A DNA stretch of 64,000 nt from Bog-532 sp963742875 (GCA_963742875.1 CAVUNO010000005.1:124001-188000), one strand, 5' to 3'. Counted from the first letter of the stretch, positions 9,073-17,768 are shown. Notes: generated by a model not told the origin, from the sequence alone. Made by a program: numbers and translations.

Positions 9073-9447
9073 CTAGCGGTTCCAGCGGGGGTCGGCTTCG
9101 GCGATGGTGAGGCTGAGTTCCTCGAGCTCGGCGACTAGTTGCCGCAGGCGGCGGTGGCTGTCGAACCAGGGGCCGTAGTCGGCGAGCTGGTCGTCGGACA
9201 GGATTCGGGTGGCGGTCTTCCCGTTTTTCTTGCGGGTCCACTGGTGGTAGGGGCCGTGCAGGGCGGGCGGGTCGGCGTGGCAGTGGCAGGTTGCGTGCCC
9301 GCAGCGGGTCATCCGGTCGGCGAGGGTGCCGGGCAGCGTGAAGCCGAGGGCGGCGATCTCGGCGGCGATGCGAGTGGCCTGGGCCTGCTGGGCCGGGGTG
9401 GGCGACACGTTGTCATTGTCGCAGCCGGGGTCCCGCATCTCGCGCAT
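9073..9447 (-). CDS. DUF6788-like accessory protein of the insertion element
   Basis: A 124-residue protein with the conserved middle GTLADRMTRCGHATCHCHAD followed by PPALHGPYHQWTRKKNGK. The CGxxxCxCH cluster could bind a metal, and the HGPYxxWTRK motif is the hallmark I associate with the DUF6788 family found beside actinobacterial transposases. The C-terminal half is a probable coiled coil (LRQLVAELEELSLTIAEADP). It is transcribed away from the recombinase-like gene, with only 21 bp between the two start codons, so both promoters must overlap. Function is unknown. Confidence 0.7.
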   Translation of the reverse strand: MREMRDPGCDNDNVSPTPAQQAQATRIAAEIAALGFTLPGTLADRMTRCGHATCHCHADPPALHGPYHQWTRKKNGKTATRILSDDQLADYGPWFDSHRRLRQLVAELEELSLTIAEADPRWNR

Positions 9448-9468
9448 CGCATTAAGTATAAGTGCTGT

Positions 9469-10381
9469 ATGACGAATGCTGATGCTGCCGCTTATATCGG
9501 GCGGTGGCGGCCGTCGCCGGTTTCGCCCGGCGCGGCGGCGTTCGCCCGGGACGTGATCACGAGAACCAGGCCGGAGGGGCCGGAGCGGGCGAAGAACCTG
9601 CTGTGGGCGGCGGGAAAGCTCGCTGACTACGGCCTTGGGCTACGGCCTTGGGCTGGGCCTTGAGCCGATGCCGGAGGTGCTGCTGCACCCGTCGGTGACC
9701 GAGCGGTTCACCCGGTGCGCGCCTGGCCTGTCCGGGGCGGCGCGGCGGACGCTGCGCACGAACCTGCGGTTCATCGGCCGGCGCGTGGTGCCGCAGCTGT
9801 ATCCGGCGGATATGCCGCTGCCCCGGGAGCGGGCCAAGAAGCCGTACAGCCCGGCGGAGATCGCCGGTTTCCTGGCGCTGGCGGACGCGCAGCCCACGAT
9901 GGGACGGCGGATGCGGGCGGCGGGGCTGGTCTGCCTGGGCGCCGGCGCCGGGCTGATCCGGTCTGATCTGCGCGGCGTGCGCGGTCCGGACGTGGCGTGC
10001 CGGTCCGGCGGGGTCGTGGTCACCGTGCGCGGCACCCGCCCGCGTGCTGTGCCGGTGCTGGCCCGCTACCACCGCCCGCTGCTGGCCGCAGCGCGGTCCG
10101 CCGGGACCGGGCTGATCTGCGGCGGGGCTGATCCGGGCCGCCGGAACCTGACGAACCCGCTGATCGCCGCGCTGGACGGCGGCACCGGCCTGCCGCGGCT
10201 TGACACGTCCCGGCTGCGGGCGACGTGGCTGGCCGAGGTCGCGGAGCTGCTCGGCCTGGCCACGTTCATGCACGCCGCGGGGATCAGCTGCTCCCAGCGG
10301 CTCGGCAACCTGGTCGCCGGGCTGGAGCGGCCGGCGAGGCCGGGGCGGTGCGGCTGCCCGGGGCGGCACGCCGGCCATGAT
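9469..10381 (+). pseudogene. Recombinase-like gene of the insertion element, two frameshifts
   Basis: ATG 9469 starts MTNADAAAYIGRWRPSPVSP and runs to LADYGLGL near 9640. There the 13 bp CTACGGCCTTGGG is directly duplicated, which shifts the frame. The body continues in the next frame as LLHPSVTERFTRCAPGLSGA through PYSPAEIAGFLALAD to TFMHAAGISCSQRLG. A second one-base shift near 10340 restores the natural end EAGAVRLPGAARRP and a TGA at 10379-10381, overlapping the transposase ATG (ATGA). The general layout resembles a degenerate tyrosine-recombinase fold, but I cannot point to a full catalytic set. Known companions of this transposase type carry the same gene intact. Confidence 0.6.
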
Positions 10382-11864
10382 CACGCTCGCGGCCCTGGAA
10401 GGCGTCATCGACGCCTCCGGCACCGCGGCGCGGATCGAGGCCATGCTGCCCATCGGCGTGCGCTGCAGGCAGCTGAGCGTCCGCACGCTGCTGGCCGGCA
10501 TGTGCCTGACCCAGGCTGACGGGCGGCCAGCCCACCTGACCCGTGTCCGCCAGGCGCTGACCAGCCTGCCCGAGGATGACCAGCGGCGGCTCGGCGTCAT
10601 CACGGACTGGAAGAACGGCCCGCACCGGCTGACCTGCCGGCAGGCCGAGTACACCTTCGGCCTGGTCGCCGGCGTGCTCGCCGGGGACGAGCCCGGCGGG
10701 CAGCCATCGCCGGCGCTGCAGGCGGTCTGCGGCAGCCTGCTGGAAGCCAGCATCCCGGAGGAGCTCAAGGACGCCAGCAGGCCGCTGGCCGCGGACTGGA
10801 CGGACATGGAGTCCTTCTCCCGGCCCCCGCCCGGCAAAGGCGGCCCCTGCGCCGACCCCGAGGCGTCCTGGGGCCACCGCAAGAACAACCTGCTGCGCAG
10901 CGAAGACGAGCTGTTCTGCGGCTACTACCTCTCGGCATGCGTCATGATGCGCGAGGAGAACGGCCCGGCTGTCCCCGAGCTCGCCCGCCGCATGACCCTG
11001 TCGTCCTGCCGCCACGACCCCGTCCGTGCCCTGGTCCCTGTCCTGACGGCGATGCCGGAAGACGGCATCCCGCTCGGCGACATCCTCGCCGACTCCGGCT
11101 ACGCTCACCGCGACGCCGGAGCCTGGGCCATCCCGCTGCGCGCCGCCGGGGCGCGGCTCGTCCAGGACCTGCACCCGCACGACCGCGGCCCCAAGGGCAC
11201 CTACGACGGTGCCATCGTCAGCAACGGGAACCTGTACTGCCCCAAGGCGCCGCGCGCGCTGCTGGAACTTGCGCCGCTGCCCCGCAGCGGCACCCCCGAA
11301 GACGCCGCCGCGCACGACGCCCGCACCGCTGAGCTGGCCCGGTACAAGCTCGGCCGCCTCACCCGGGACGACGCCGACGGCTACCACCGCGTCGCCTGCC
11401 CTGCCGCCGCGGGCAAGATCCGCTGCCCTCTCCGCCCCCCATCGATGACCCTGGACCGGGACCGCCCGGAGATCCTCCAGCCCCCGCAGCATCCCCAGGC
11501 CTGCTGCACCCAGCAGACGATCACCGTCCCGGCGGACGTGCTGGCCAAGACCGCGCAGAAACACGACTACCCATCCGCCGCGCACCGCCGCTCCTACGCC
11601 CGCCGCACCGGCGCCGAACGCGGCTTCGCCACCGCCAAAGACCCCGCCAGCACCGACATCAGCCGCGGCTGGTGCCGGCTGATGGGCCTGGCACCGCTAA
11701 TGCTGTTCACCACCACCCTGCTCATCGTCCGCAACCAGCGCATCCTTGACGCCTGGAACACCCGGCAGGAAGAAAACCAGCGCCGCGCCGCCGCCGGGCT
11801 CCCCCCGAAAACCCGCAGGCGCCGCCGCAAAACCCTCGCCAGCCTCAGCACAGCACCGCCATAA
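10378..11864 (+). CDS. DDE-type transposase
   Basis: A 495-residue transposase beginning MITLAALEGVIDASGTAARI at the ATG overlapping the upstream gene. Likely catalytic acidic positions are in AADWTDMESF, in DILADSGYAHRDAGAW, and in the late RRTGAERGFATAKDPAST glutamate region, which together match the D-D-E order. The end is strongly basic (KTRRRRRKTLASLST). The reading frame is intact, so the element could still move if its accessory genes are not essential. Family assignment inside the DDE group is not possible by eye. Confidence 0.8.
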
Positions 11865-12059
11865 CCCCGCCCCGCACACGAACCCCGGGGACCCGGCACC
11901 ACGACCACCAGGCAGGCAGCGCAAGCATGCCCGCAAACAGGCATCTGAGACAAAAAGCAACCAGCCAGGCACACACCGTGCCCAGCACCGCCGGCACCCG
12001 CGCCGGAACCACAGGCGCGTCTGGAATGTCAGACCCAAACGTGAAGATAGGCCTCACTG

Positions 12060-12074
12060 AAACGTGAAGACCTC
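12060..12074 (-). repeat. Right terminal inverted repeat of the insertion element
   Basis: AAACGTGAAGACCTC, exact complement of 8926-8940. It is followed by ATGGG at 12075-12079, which overlaps the CCA end of tRNA-His. Confidence 0.85.
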
Positions 12075-12075
12075 A

Positions 12076-12152
12076 TGGGGTGGATGATGGGACTCGAACC
12101 CACGACCCCCAGGACCACAACCTGGTGCTCTAACCAACTGAGCTACACCCAC
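12076..12152 (-). tRNA. tRNA-His (anticodon GTG)
   Basis: On the reverse strand the acceptor GTGGGTG pairs with CATCCAC. The D arm is GCTCAGTTGGTTAGAGC. The anticodon stem CCAGG/CCTGG encloses the loop TTGTGGT with anticodon GTG. The T loop TTCGAGT and an encoded CCA are present. The base before position 1 is G and the discriminator is C, the extra G-1:C73 pair specific to tRNA-His. The gene precedes orn in the reverse direction. Its 3' end abuts the insertion element. Confidence 0.95.
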
Positions 12153-12271
12153 CATCGCCGCCGCTCCCCGCACGGCATGCCGAACTTACCAGCTGCCACG
12201 GATTCCGGCGCCGCTCGCGGCTGGTCGGCCCCGCGCGGCTACAAAATTATAGCGGTACCGGGCGGCTGGCC

Positions 12272-12904
12272 CTAACCGTGCGCCTGTGACGTCGGCAGGC
12301 TCTCGCTCGTTTCCGCGCCGAGCCGTGCGGCGATCTCCCGCGCTCGGGCCGAGTCGGGTCCCGGCTGGGGGACGAAGATGGCCGATCGGTAGTACCGCAG
12401 TTCCTGGACGCTCTCGGTGATGTCCGCGAGCGCCCGGTGGCCGCCCCGCTTGGCCGGGCTGGCGAAGTACGCGCGCGGGTACCAGCGGCGGGCCAGCTCC
12501 TTGATGCTCGACACGTCCACCATCCGGTAATGCAGGTAGGCGTCGAGCTGCGGCATGTCGCGGGCGATGAATGAGCGGTCGGTCGCGATGGAGTTGCCGG
12601 CCAGCGGCACCCGGCGCGGCTCACTGATGTGCATCTGGATGTAGCTCAGCACCATGTCCTGGGCCTCATCGATCGTGACGCCCTGGCCCAGCTCGTTCAG
12701 CAGCCCAGATGTGGTGTGCATGTCGCGGACAACCTGAGCCATCGCGTCCACCGCCTCCGGCGGGGGCTTGATGATCACGTCGATGCCCTCGTCGAGAACG
12801 TTTAGCTCGCCGTCGGTCACCAGGCAGGCAATCTCGATCAGGGCATCCTGCTCAAGGTCGAGCCCCGTCATCTCACAATCGATCCACACCAGCCGATCAT
12901 CCAT
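12272..12904 (-). CDS. orn: Oligoribonuclease
   Basis: A 210-residue 3'-5' exoribonuclease of the DEDDh group that degrades short RNA oligonucleotides, including pGpG, to mononucleotides. Motif ExoI is WIDCEMTGLD (Asp9, Glu11). ExoII falls in AGNSIATDRSFIARDMPQLD. ExoIII is KRGGHRALADITESVQELRY with the catalytic His and Asp. Length and order are normal for the family. ATG 12904 gives MDDRLVWIDCE. Orn beside tRNA-His is a common actinobacterial arrangement. The C-terminal tail after the last motif is a short extension. Confidence 0.95.
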   Translation of the reverse strand: MDDRLVWIDCEMTGLDLEQDALIEIACLVTDGELNVLDEGIDVIIKPPPEAVDAMAQVVRDMHTTSGLLNELGQGVTIDEAQDMVLSYIQMHISEPRRVPLAGNSIATDRSFIARDMPQLDAYLHYRMVDVSSIKELARRWYPRAYFASPAKRGGHRALADITESVQELRYYRSAIFVPQPGPDSARAREIAARLGAETSESLPTSQAHG

Positions 12905-13151
12905 TGCCCCAGGCTAGGCCCTTATCGGAGCTGTGTCGGCCGGGCTCCAAATGATTCCGGCACGTTTCCTCACCAATTCCGTGCCACGAGCCGCGTGTCC
13001 GGGAAACGGCTGATGTGCCCGGGAACCGCGATAACCGGCGCGGATCCGGGGCAAGTTCCGGTCAGCCGAACGGAACTGCTGCGGGCAATCCCCCGGCTCA
13101 GGCGTTCGGCGTCAGGCCACGGGGATCGGCGGCCCGCTCTCCCGCGCCGGT

Positions 13152-13889
13152 TCAGTAGGGGGCGTTGGCCAGGGAGGGGATGGCCGCGTCCGTGTCGATC
13201 TCGGATCCCAGCACCGTCTCCAGGGTGACCCGGTGGTTCCGGTTCACCAGGGCGGGTCTCGTTTTCCGCTGCCGGGTCATGGTCTGGCAGGGCGTGACCC
13301 GCGCCGTTCCCAGTAGCTCGATGTCGATGTCCCCCGGGCCGGCCGCGTCCCAGCCGGGAATCTGCGACGCGCCGAAGTGACCGCCGCGGGACCACACCGC
13401 GTGGCTGCGCTCCGCGATGCGCGCCTGCGCGAACGGGGCGGGCCGCCCGGCCGGCCAGTGCCACGGCACGCGCCAGGAGTGCAGCCAGCCCAGAATGCGC
13501 TCAGCCCCGTGCATCGGGCCGTCGGTAAACGGCTCCCTGGCCCACGCCACCACGCCGATCTGCACGCACAGGCGTCCCTGGCGGTTGGCGGAGGCCGTCC
13601 GCGCTGGTGCGCCCGGGGCGGCCCCATAGTCCAGGGTCTCCGGGCTGCCGAGCAGGCAGGCGGCCCTGACGATCGGGATGAGCTGGATGATGTCCCCGGA
13701 CAGCGGGTTCCAGACCAAGTGCGGCGGATGCCCGGCCTGATCGAGCCGCTGCGCGGCGGAGCCGGCTGAGATCAGCCGTGGATCCGCGCTCAGTGCCTGC
13801 CAGATCACTCGCGGCGCGCCGCCTCGCAGTGTCCCGCCGTCCGCTTGGGCCCGAACGCACCGCGCCCCCGGTATCCATGCGTCAACCAC
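13152..13889 (-). CDS. Hypothetical protein resembling a peptidoglycan amidase/recognition domain
   Basis: A 245-residue protein starting at GTG 13889. The central part has the spacing of amidase-type peptidoglycan-binding folds: PPHLVWNPLSGDIIQLIPI, then QGRLCVQIGVVAWAREPFTD, a Trp-rich stretch (WRVPWHWPAG), and HAVWSRGGHFGASQIPGWDA followed by GPGDIDIELL. The last motif resembles the HxxxxGH...GPGDID pattern of phage and actinobacterial muralytic domains. There is no signal peptide, so it may be cytoplasmic or phage-derived. The assignment is by motif only and moderate. Confidence 0.45.
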   Translation of the reverse strand: MVDAWIPGARCVRAQADGGTLRGGAPRVIWQALSADPRLISAGSAAQRLDQAGHPPHLVWNPLSGDIIQLIPIVRAACLLGSPETLDYGAAPGAPARTASANRQGRLCVQIGVVAWAREPFTDGPMHGAERILGWLHSWRVPWHWPAGRPAPFAQARIAERSHAVWSRGGHFGASQIPGWDAAGPGDIDIELLGTARVTPCQTMTRQRKTRPALVNRNHRVTLETVLGSEIDTDAAIPSLANAPY

Positions 13890-14065
13890 AGACCCACCCC
13901 TCCCAACGGTCTAGACCTGCTACCTCATTTGCTTACGTCAACGGAGGCGAATAGTCCATAGGGGATCCATCGGCAGTGTCCGCTCTAACCTGGCTAACTG
14001 GGCCGAAAGCCGCATACCGGAACGCCTAAATCGACAGGCCAGACGGAAATCACGACACTGATGTT

Positions 14066-14953
14066 GTGCAACGTTTCACTTTTGTCCAAGACGCCGCCGA
14101 TCCGCGCCTGGCGGACTATGTCCGGCTCACCGATGTGGAACTGCGCAAGAGCCTCGAAGCCAGCCATGGTCTTTTCATGGCTGAGGGGGAGAAGGTGATC
14201 CACCGCGCCGTGGCGGCCGGTTACGCCGTCCGTTCGCTGCTCGCGACCGAGCGGAAGGCTGCCGCCCTGGCGAGCCTGGCAGATGTGTGCGGCGGGCCGG
14301 CCTACGTCGTGCCCGACGAGGTGGCTGACCGGCTCACCGGCTATCACGTGCACCGCGGCGCGCTCGCCGCCATGGACCGCCGCCCGCTGCCGGCCGTGCC
14401 CGAGGTGCTGGACGGGGCGCGGAACCCGGTGATCCTCGAGGACATCATCGACCACACCAACGTCGGCGGCGCTATACAACACACCAAGCCAGCCAACCGC
14501 GTCTTGGTTCTTGAGGACATTGTCGATCATGGCAACGTCGGGGGCATCTTCCGCTGTGCCGCGGCCCTCGGGATAGATGCCGTGATCCTGTCGCCCAGGT
14601 GCGCAGACCCGCTCTACAGGCGCGCGGTGAAGGTCTCCATGGGCGCGGTGTTCGCGGTTCCATACGCCCGCATGACCGACTGGTATGGGGGCCTGGCCGA
14701 ACTGCGCTCGGCAGGCTTTCGCCTGCTCGCGTTGACCCCTGACCAGTCAGCTACCGCGATCGACAAGGTAACGATGGGGGAGCGCGTCGCCCTAATGCTC
14801 GGCACCGAAGGCGACGGACTGTCATCCCGCTGGCTGCATGAGTCTGACCAGCCCGTATGCATCCCCATGAACCCGGCCGCGATGGCTGTCGGCGTTGACT
14901 CGCTCAACGTGGTAGCCGCCGCTGCGATTGCCTGCCACTCCCTGGCACGCTAG
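14066..14953 (+). CDS. SPOUT (TrmH/SpoU) family RNA 2'-O-methyltransferase with a 25-residue internal insertion
   Basis: A 295-residue SpoU-type methyltransferase. The N-terminal substrate domain contains LFMAEGEKVIHRAVAAGYAV. The catalytic knot domain carries motif 2 (MLGTEGDGLSSRWL) and motif 3 (CIPMNPAAMAVGVDSLNVVA). Motif 1 is duplicated: VILEDIIDHTNVGG is followed 25 residues later by LVLEDIVDHGNVGGIFRCAA, joined by a linker reading AIQHTKPANR. The repeat is in frame and the rest of the gene is intact. It adds a second copy of the segment that carries the conserved Asn/Arg region. The pseudogene at 45560-46095 has the same linker. Enzyme activity is therefore uncertain. Confidence 0.8.
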   Translation: MQRFTFVQDAADPRLADYVRLTDVELRKSLEASHGLFMAEGEKVIHRAVAAGYAVRSLLATERKAAALASLADVCGGPAYVVPDEVADRLTGYHVHRGALAAMDRRPLPAVPEVLDGARNPVILEDIIDHTNVGGAIQHTKPANRVLVLEDIVDHGNVGGIFRCAAALGIDAVILSPRCADPLYRRAVKVSMGAVFAVPYARMTDWYGGLAELRSAGFRLLALTPDQSATAIDKVTMGERVALMLGTEGDGLSSRWLHESDQPVCIPMNPAAMAVGVDSLNVVAAAAIACHSLAR

Positions 14954-15569
14954 AGCTGCACCGTCGGCTGCGATAGGCCAAACCCAGATGTGGCATACGC
15001 GACATGAGACCGAGCTACGTCTGGTTGACGGTGCTCGCTTACCCAGCGCCCGTACGTGCCCAGCACGCCGCGCAGCTGCTCGTAGATCACGTCGGCCTGC
15101 ACGTCGGCGAAGACCTCTTCGGCGGGGACGATCATTGGCGGGTCGCTGATGATCCGCCGCTGCCCGTCGCCGACAGTGGTCAGCTTGCCCAGCGCCTGGG
15201 TGCTGTCGCGGGTGTGGGCCCTGTCCAGCAGGCCCTCGGCCGCCTTGAACTTTTCGCCTTGACCTGCGACCTGAACTCCCCGATGGCCGGCTCGATGTCC
15301 AGGTGCGCGTACCAGACGTCCAGCAGCGGCTGCTGCGCGAAGCCGCGCATCGCGGTGCGGTGGCCCTCGGCCGCCGCGAGGGCGATCTTGCGGCGGGCCT
15401 TGGCGGGGAACCCGTTGTCCCGCCCGGCCACGGCCAGGCTGGCGGCCAGCCGCTTGACGTCCCACTCGAACGGGCCGGGCAGGGTCGGGCCGGGCAGGGT
15501 CTCGTCGAAGTCGTTGACGTCGAAGACCAGCCGGCGTTCCAGCACCGGCGCTGACCCGGCCCTTGACAT
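14950..15569 (-). pseudogene. DUF2252 protein, truncated at both ends and frameshifted
   Basis: The first frame (from about 15569) reads RRLVFDVNDFDETLPGP, FEWDVKRLAASLAVAGRDNG and LLDVWYAHLDIEPAIGEF, which is the middle of a DUF2252 protein. Near 15255 the frame shifts by one base in an A-run and continues KFKAAEGLLDRAHTRDSTQA, TTVGDGQRRIISDPPMIVPA and FADVQADVIYEQLRGVLGTY before the homology ends. The first hundred or so residues and the C-terminal third are missing. A 12-bp tandem duplication (about 15470-15495) repeats the residues TLPG. The family is widespread in actinobacteria and of unknown biochemical role. Confidence 0.75.
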
Positions 15570-15658
15570 CGGCCCGCCCGTCGAGGGATCCGAATCTGGG
15601 CACCCTCCGAGAGGAGGCGGCTGCGGCGTGAGCCCTCAGCGGTATGAGCCCTTCTGGG

Positions 15659-16156
15659 CTACTGCGTGGCCTCCTGGCCGTGCAGGGCTTCTTGGAGTTC
15701 CTTCTCGTCGTCCTTGGACAGCGAGGTCTTCAGGACCGTGCCGCCGTACTTGCTCATCGCCTCGACGGCCTTGTCCGGGGTGACCTTCTCGAGCATCAAG
15801 AACAACGCCGAGGTGCCCGGCTGGACCATGTCGCGGACCTGATCCTGGAACTGCTTGTCGATGCTGGTCTTGCCCAGTTTGCCCATCAGGGCGCCCATTC
15901 CGGCGCCGATGGCCATCCCAAAGACCGGGATGAAGAACAGCAGGCCGAACAGGAGCCCCCAGAACATGCCCCAGGTCGCCCCGGCGCCGACCATGTGGTG
16001 GCTGGTATGGACGTGGTAGCTGCCGTCCTTATCCCGCACGATCACCGCGATCGCGTCCGGCTGGATGATCAGATCGTGGGCCAGCCGGCGCGCCTCATCA
16101 GCGGCGGCCTCCGCGGTTGCCTCATCCGGATATCCGATGGCAATCAGATCAGCCAT
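15659..16156 (-). CDS. DUF1269 family membrane protein (copy 1)
   Basis: A 165-residue protein of the DUF1269 family. The N-terminal half is a soluble ferredoxin-like fold (MADLIAIGYPDEATAEAAAD... DLIIQPDAIAVIV). A glycine-rich membrane hairpin follows: TWGMFWGLLFGLLFFIPVFG then MAIGAGMGALMGKLGKTSID. The C-terminal half (GTSALFLMLEKVTPDKAVEA) ends in a charged tail. The paralogue at 34582 is nearly identical through the hairpin. Function is unknown; the fold suggests a regulatory or channel-like role. Palindrome 16332-16349 lies 176 bp upstream. Confidence 0.8.
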   Translation of the reverse strand: MADLIAIGYPDEATAEAAADEARRLAHDLIIQPDAIAVIVRDKDGSYHVHTSHHMVGAGATWGMFWGLLFGLLFFIPVFGMAIGAGMGALMGKLGKTSIDKQFQDQVRDMVQPGTSALFLMLEKVTPDKAVEAMSKYGGTVLKTSLSKDDEKELQEALHGQEATQ

Positions 16157-16331
16157 GGCATTCCCCTTTCTCGCGTGTTGTTCTTTTCAGCGCCTGGGCC
16201 CAGCCTCACCGTCAGCCGGTCCATTCCTGATCCTCTTGTGACCCGCCATGAGAACTGCCCGACGCTTGGTGCCGGTGCCGTTAGGCGTGCGACACGGTCT
16301 TGATCCTGCGGTCGGCGCACCCGGGGATCCC

Positions 16332-16349
16332 TCACCCTCCCTGGGGTGA
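16332..16349. promoter_or_regulatory. Palindrome P1, TCACCCTCCCTGGGGTGA
   Basis: One of seven related palindromes in the window, with arms TCACCC and GGGGTGA. It lies 176 bp upstream of the DUF1269 gene that starts at 16156. Confidence 0.6.
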
Positions 16350-16475
16350 ATTCATGTGATTTAGCGCTGGCACAGAGAGCCAGAACGTCACCAGCCGGAC
16401 CAGGAGCACCGCGGCGCTGGTCAGCCCGGCTGCGGTGAGCCCGGCGACCATCAAGACCTCGACGGCGGCCGGACC
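16332..16475 (-). pseudogene. C-terminal fragment of a flippase-like (UPF0104/LPG synthase TM) protein
   Basis: The reverse frame reads VEVLMVAGLTAAGLTSAAVL then LVRLVTFWLSVPALN and stops at 16332. This matches the end of the flippase-like domain seen in the protein at 42644-45061 (VVEAGLIAGLTSAGVP, then AAAAVLIQRSF). Everything upstream is missing. The stop falls inside the palindrome at 16332-16349. Confidence 0.55.
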
Positions 16476-16662
16476 AGCTCACCTCGCTGCGCAGGCTCCA
16501 TTCCGTGGCTAGGCATGCTCTTCGCTGCTCCCCGCTGCGGCAAGGGGCAGGAACCCCCGGCCGTGAACGACCTCAGCGGCCGGTCTGCCGCCGCACTGCC
16601 CCACCCCCGGTATTGAGCCGGGATGTCAGATCACCGTGCCGTTGGCTTGCCATGGGTCCCGA

Positions 16663-17014
16663 TCACGAGCCCAGGATTTTCGCCTTCTGGGCTTGGAATT
16701 CGGCGTCGGTGAGGATGCCCTGGGATTTCAATTCGGCAAGCTCTTTCAGCTGGGTGACGGTGTCCCTGGGAGGCGGCGGAGGCGTCGGCGGTGGCTGTTG
16801 GTAATATTGTGGTTCTTGGGCATATTGCTGTTCTGCCGTCCATGTCGCGGCGGACGAATCTGAGGTCGAGGATCCGGATCAGGCCGCGGTCAACGAGATC
16901 CACAAGGATCGGAAATCCCTCGCCTGTCATCTTGCTGCCGGGAAACTCGACAATCAGGTAACTGATCGGACCCATGGCGTTCGGGTCGCCTGACTGGACC
17001 CTGGATGTAGTCAT
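16663..17014 (-). pseudogene. DUF6325 gene fused by deletion to a SHOCT-domain gene end
   Basis: ATG 17014 is preceded by AAAAGGAGACACCGA and starts a DUF6325 protein: GPISYLIVEFPGSKMTGEGF then LVDLVDRGLIRILDLRFVRR. After only about 60 residues the homology stops near 16850. The sequence continues, in a different frame, as the tail of a SHOCT-domain protein: a Gln/Pro-rich linker, then TVTQLKELAELKSQGILTDA and EFQAQKAKILGS with a TGA at 16663. Separate DUF6325 and SHOCT genes are often neighbours in actinobacteria. A deletion that removed the end of one and the beginning of the other would produce this arrangement. The fusion is out of frame, so no hybrid protein is expected. Confidence 0.65.
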
Positions 17015-17165
17015 TCGGTGTCTCCTTTTAGTGGCATGCCCCGGGGGATGGGTCCGGGAGGCGCACCAACATGTGGCGCCGCCCGGACCGGGGTCGTTGA
17101 TCATCGACGTGAGGACTGCGGCGGTGCAGATCCCGGCCAGTTGCGGCCCGTCACCCATCGCCGCG

Positions 17166-17591
17166 CTAAGCGGCCAGGTTCTCGCGGCTGCCATAGGCGC
17201 ACAGCCCCCACAGGGCGACCACGTCGATAGCGATGATCGTCAGGGACCAGAACGGGTAGGCCGGGATGAAGAACATCTGGCCAATGGCATTGAGCCCGAC
17301 CACGGCTACCGCGAACCAGCGTGCCAGCTGGTTGCCGGCCAGGATCCCGGCCGCGGCCAGCAGTTGCAGTGCGCCCGCGATGAGGGCGACCCAGCCCCAG
17401 GCGCGCAAGTCGCCGACCACGTAGTGGGCGTTGGCGATGAATATGTGCGAGTTGGCGATGGCGGCGATGCCGTCGATGAGATTGAAGCAGCCGATGACGA
17501 GCAGCAGGACCGACGCGAAGACCATCAGCCCGAAGCCTTCTGGGTGGTACCCGCCTTTGCCTCTGCTTGGCGTGGTTGTTGCCGGCGTCAT
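17166..17591 (-). CDS. DUF7144-type four-helix membrane protein
   Basis: A 141-residue protein with four predicted membrane segments: GLMVFASVLLLVIGCFNLID, then WGWVALIAGALQLLAAAGIL, then WFAVAVVGLNAIGQMFFIPA, and SLTIIAIDVVALWGLCAYG. CTGGAGGTGCACC before ATG 17591 is a good ribosome site. The family is common in actinomycete stress islands and has no known activity. Palindrome 17663-17680 lies 72 bp upstream. The gene is adjacent to the DUF6325/SHOCT remnant and to the LuxR regulator. Confidence 0.75.
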   Translation of the reverse strand: MTPATTTPSRGKGGYHPEGFGLMVFASVLLLVIGCFNLIDGIAAIANSHIFIANAHYVVGDLRAWGWVALIAGALQLLAAAGILAGNQLARWFAVAVVGLNAIGQMFFIPAYPFWSLTIIAIDVVALWGLCAYGSRENLAA

Positions 17592-17662
17592 GGTGCACCT
17601 CCAGGTCAGAGTCGCCAGGCGCTTGACTCTTCAAGCCTGTCTGAGCGGTTCGTGGAGATTCG

Positions 17663-17680
17663 TCACCCTGCCTGGGGTGA
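17663..17680. promoter_or_regulatory. Palindrome P2, TCACCCTGCCTGGGGTGA
   Basis: A member of the seven-copy palindrome family, 72 bp upstream of the DUF7144 gene start. It differs from P1 only in the central bases. Confidence 0.6.
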
Positions 17681-17768
17681 TCCCCGGCTCGTTACCGGCG
17701 CCTTGCGGCGGTCATGGCAGCGCTGCCCGCTGCGCGCGCCTCCGTCGGGCCCGCGCCGCAGAACGGTT

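Larger units (their letters stand above)
8926..12074 (+). mobile_element. Complete insertion element, 3149 bp, with DUF6788, recombinase-like and DDE transposase genes
   Basis: The ends are 15-bp perfect inverted repeats: GAGGTCTTCACGTTT at 8926-8940 and its complement at 12060-12074. The flanking 5 bp ATGGG occurs at 8921-8925 and 12075-12079, which fits a target-site duplication. A second inner copy of the end lies on the right at about 12031-12050 and matches the left end further inward (CACGTTTGGG.CTG). Inside are a reverse DUF6788 gene, a frameshifted recombinase-like gene and a transposase gene that overlaps it by 4 bp. The insertion point is exactly at the CCA end of tRNA-His, which is left intact. 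I cannot assign the IS family. Confidence 0.8.

Noticed and set aside
10284..11585. 433-residue frame antisense to the transposase
   Set aside because: Gly/Arg/Val-rich reverse image of the transposase; no evidence of function.
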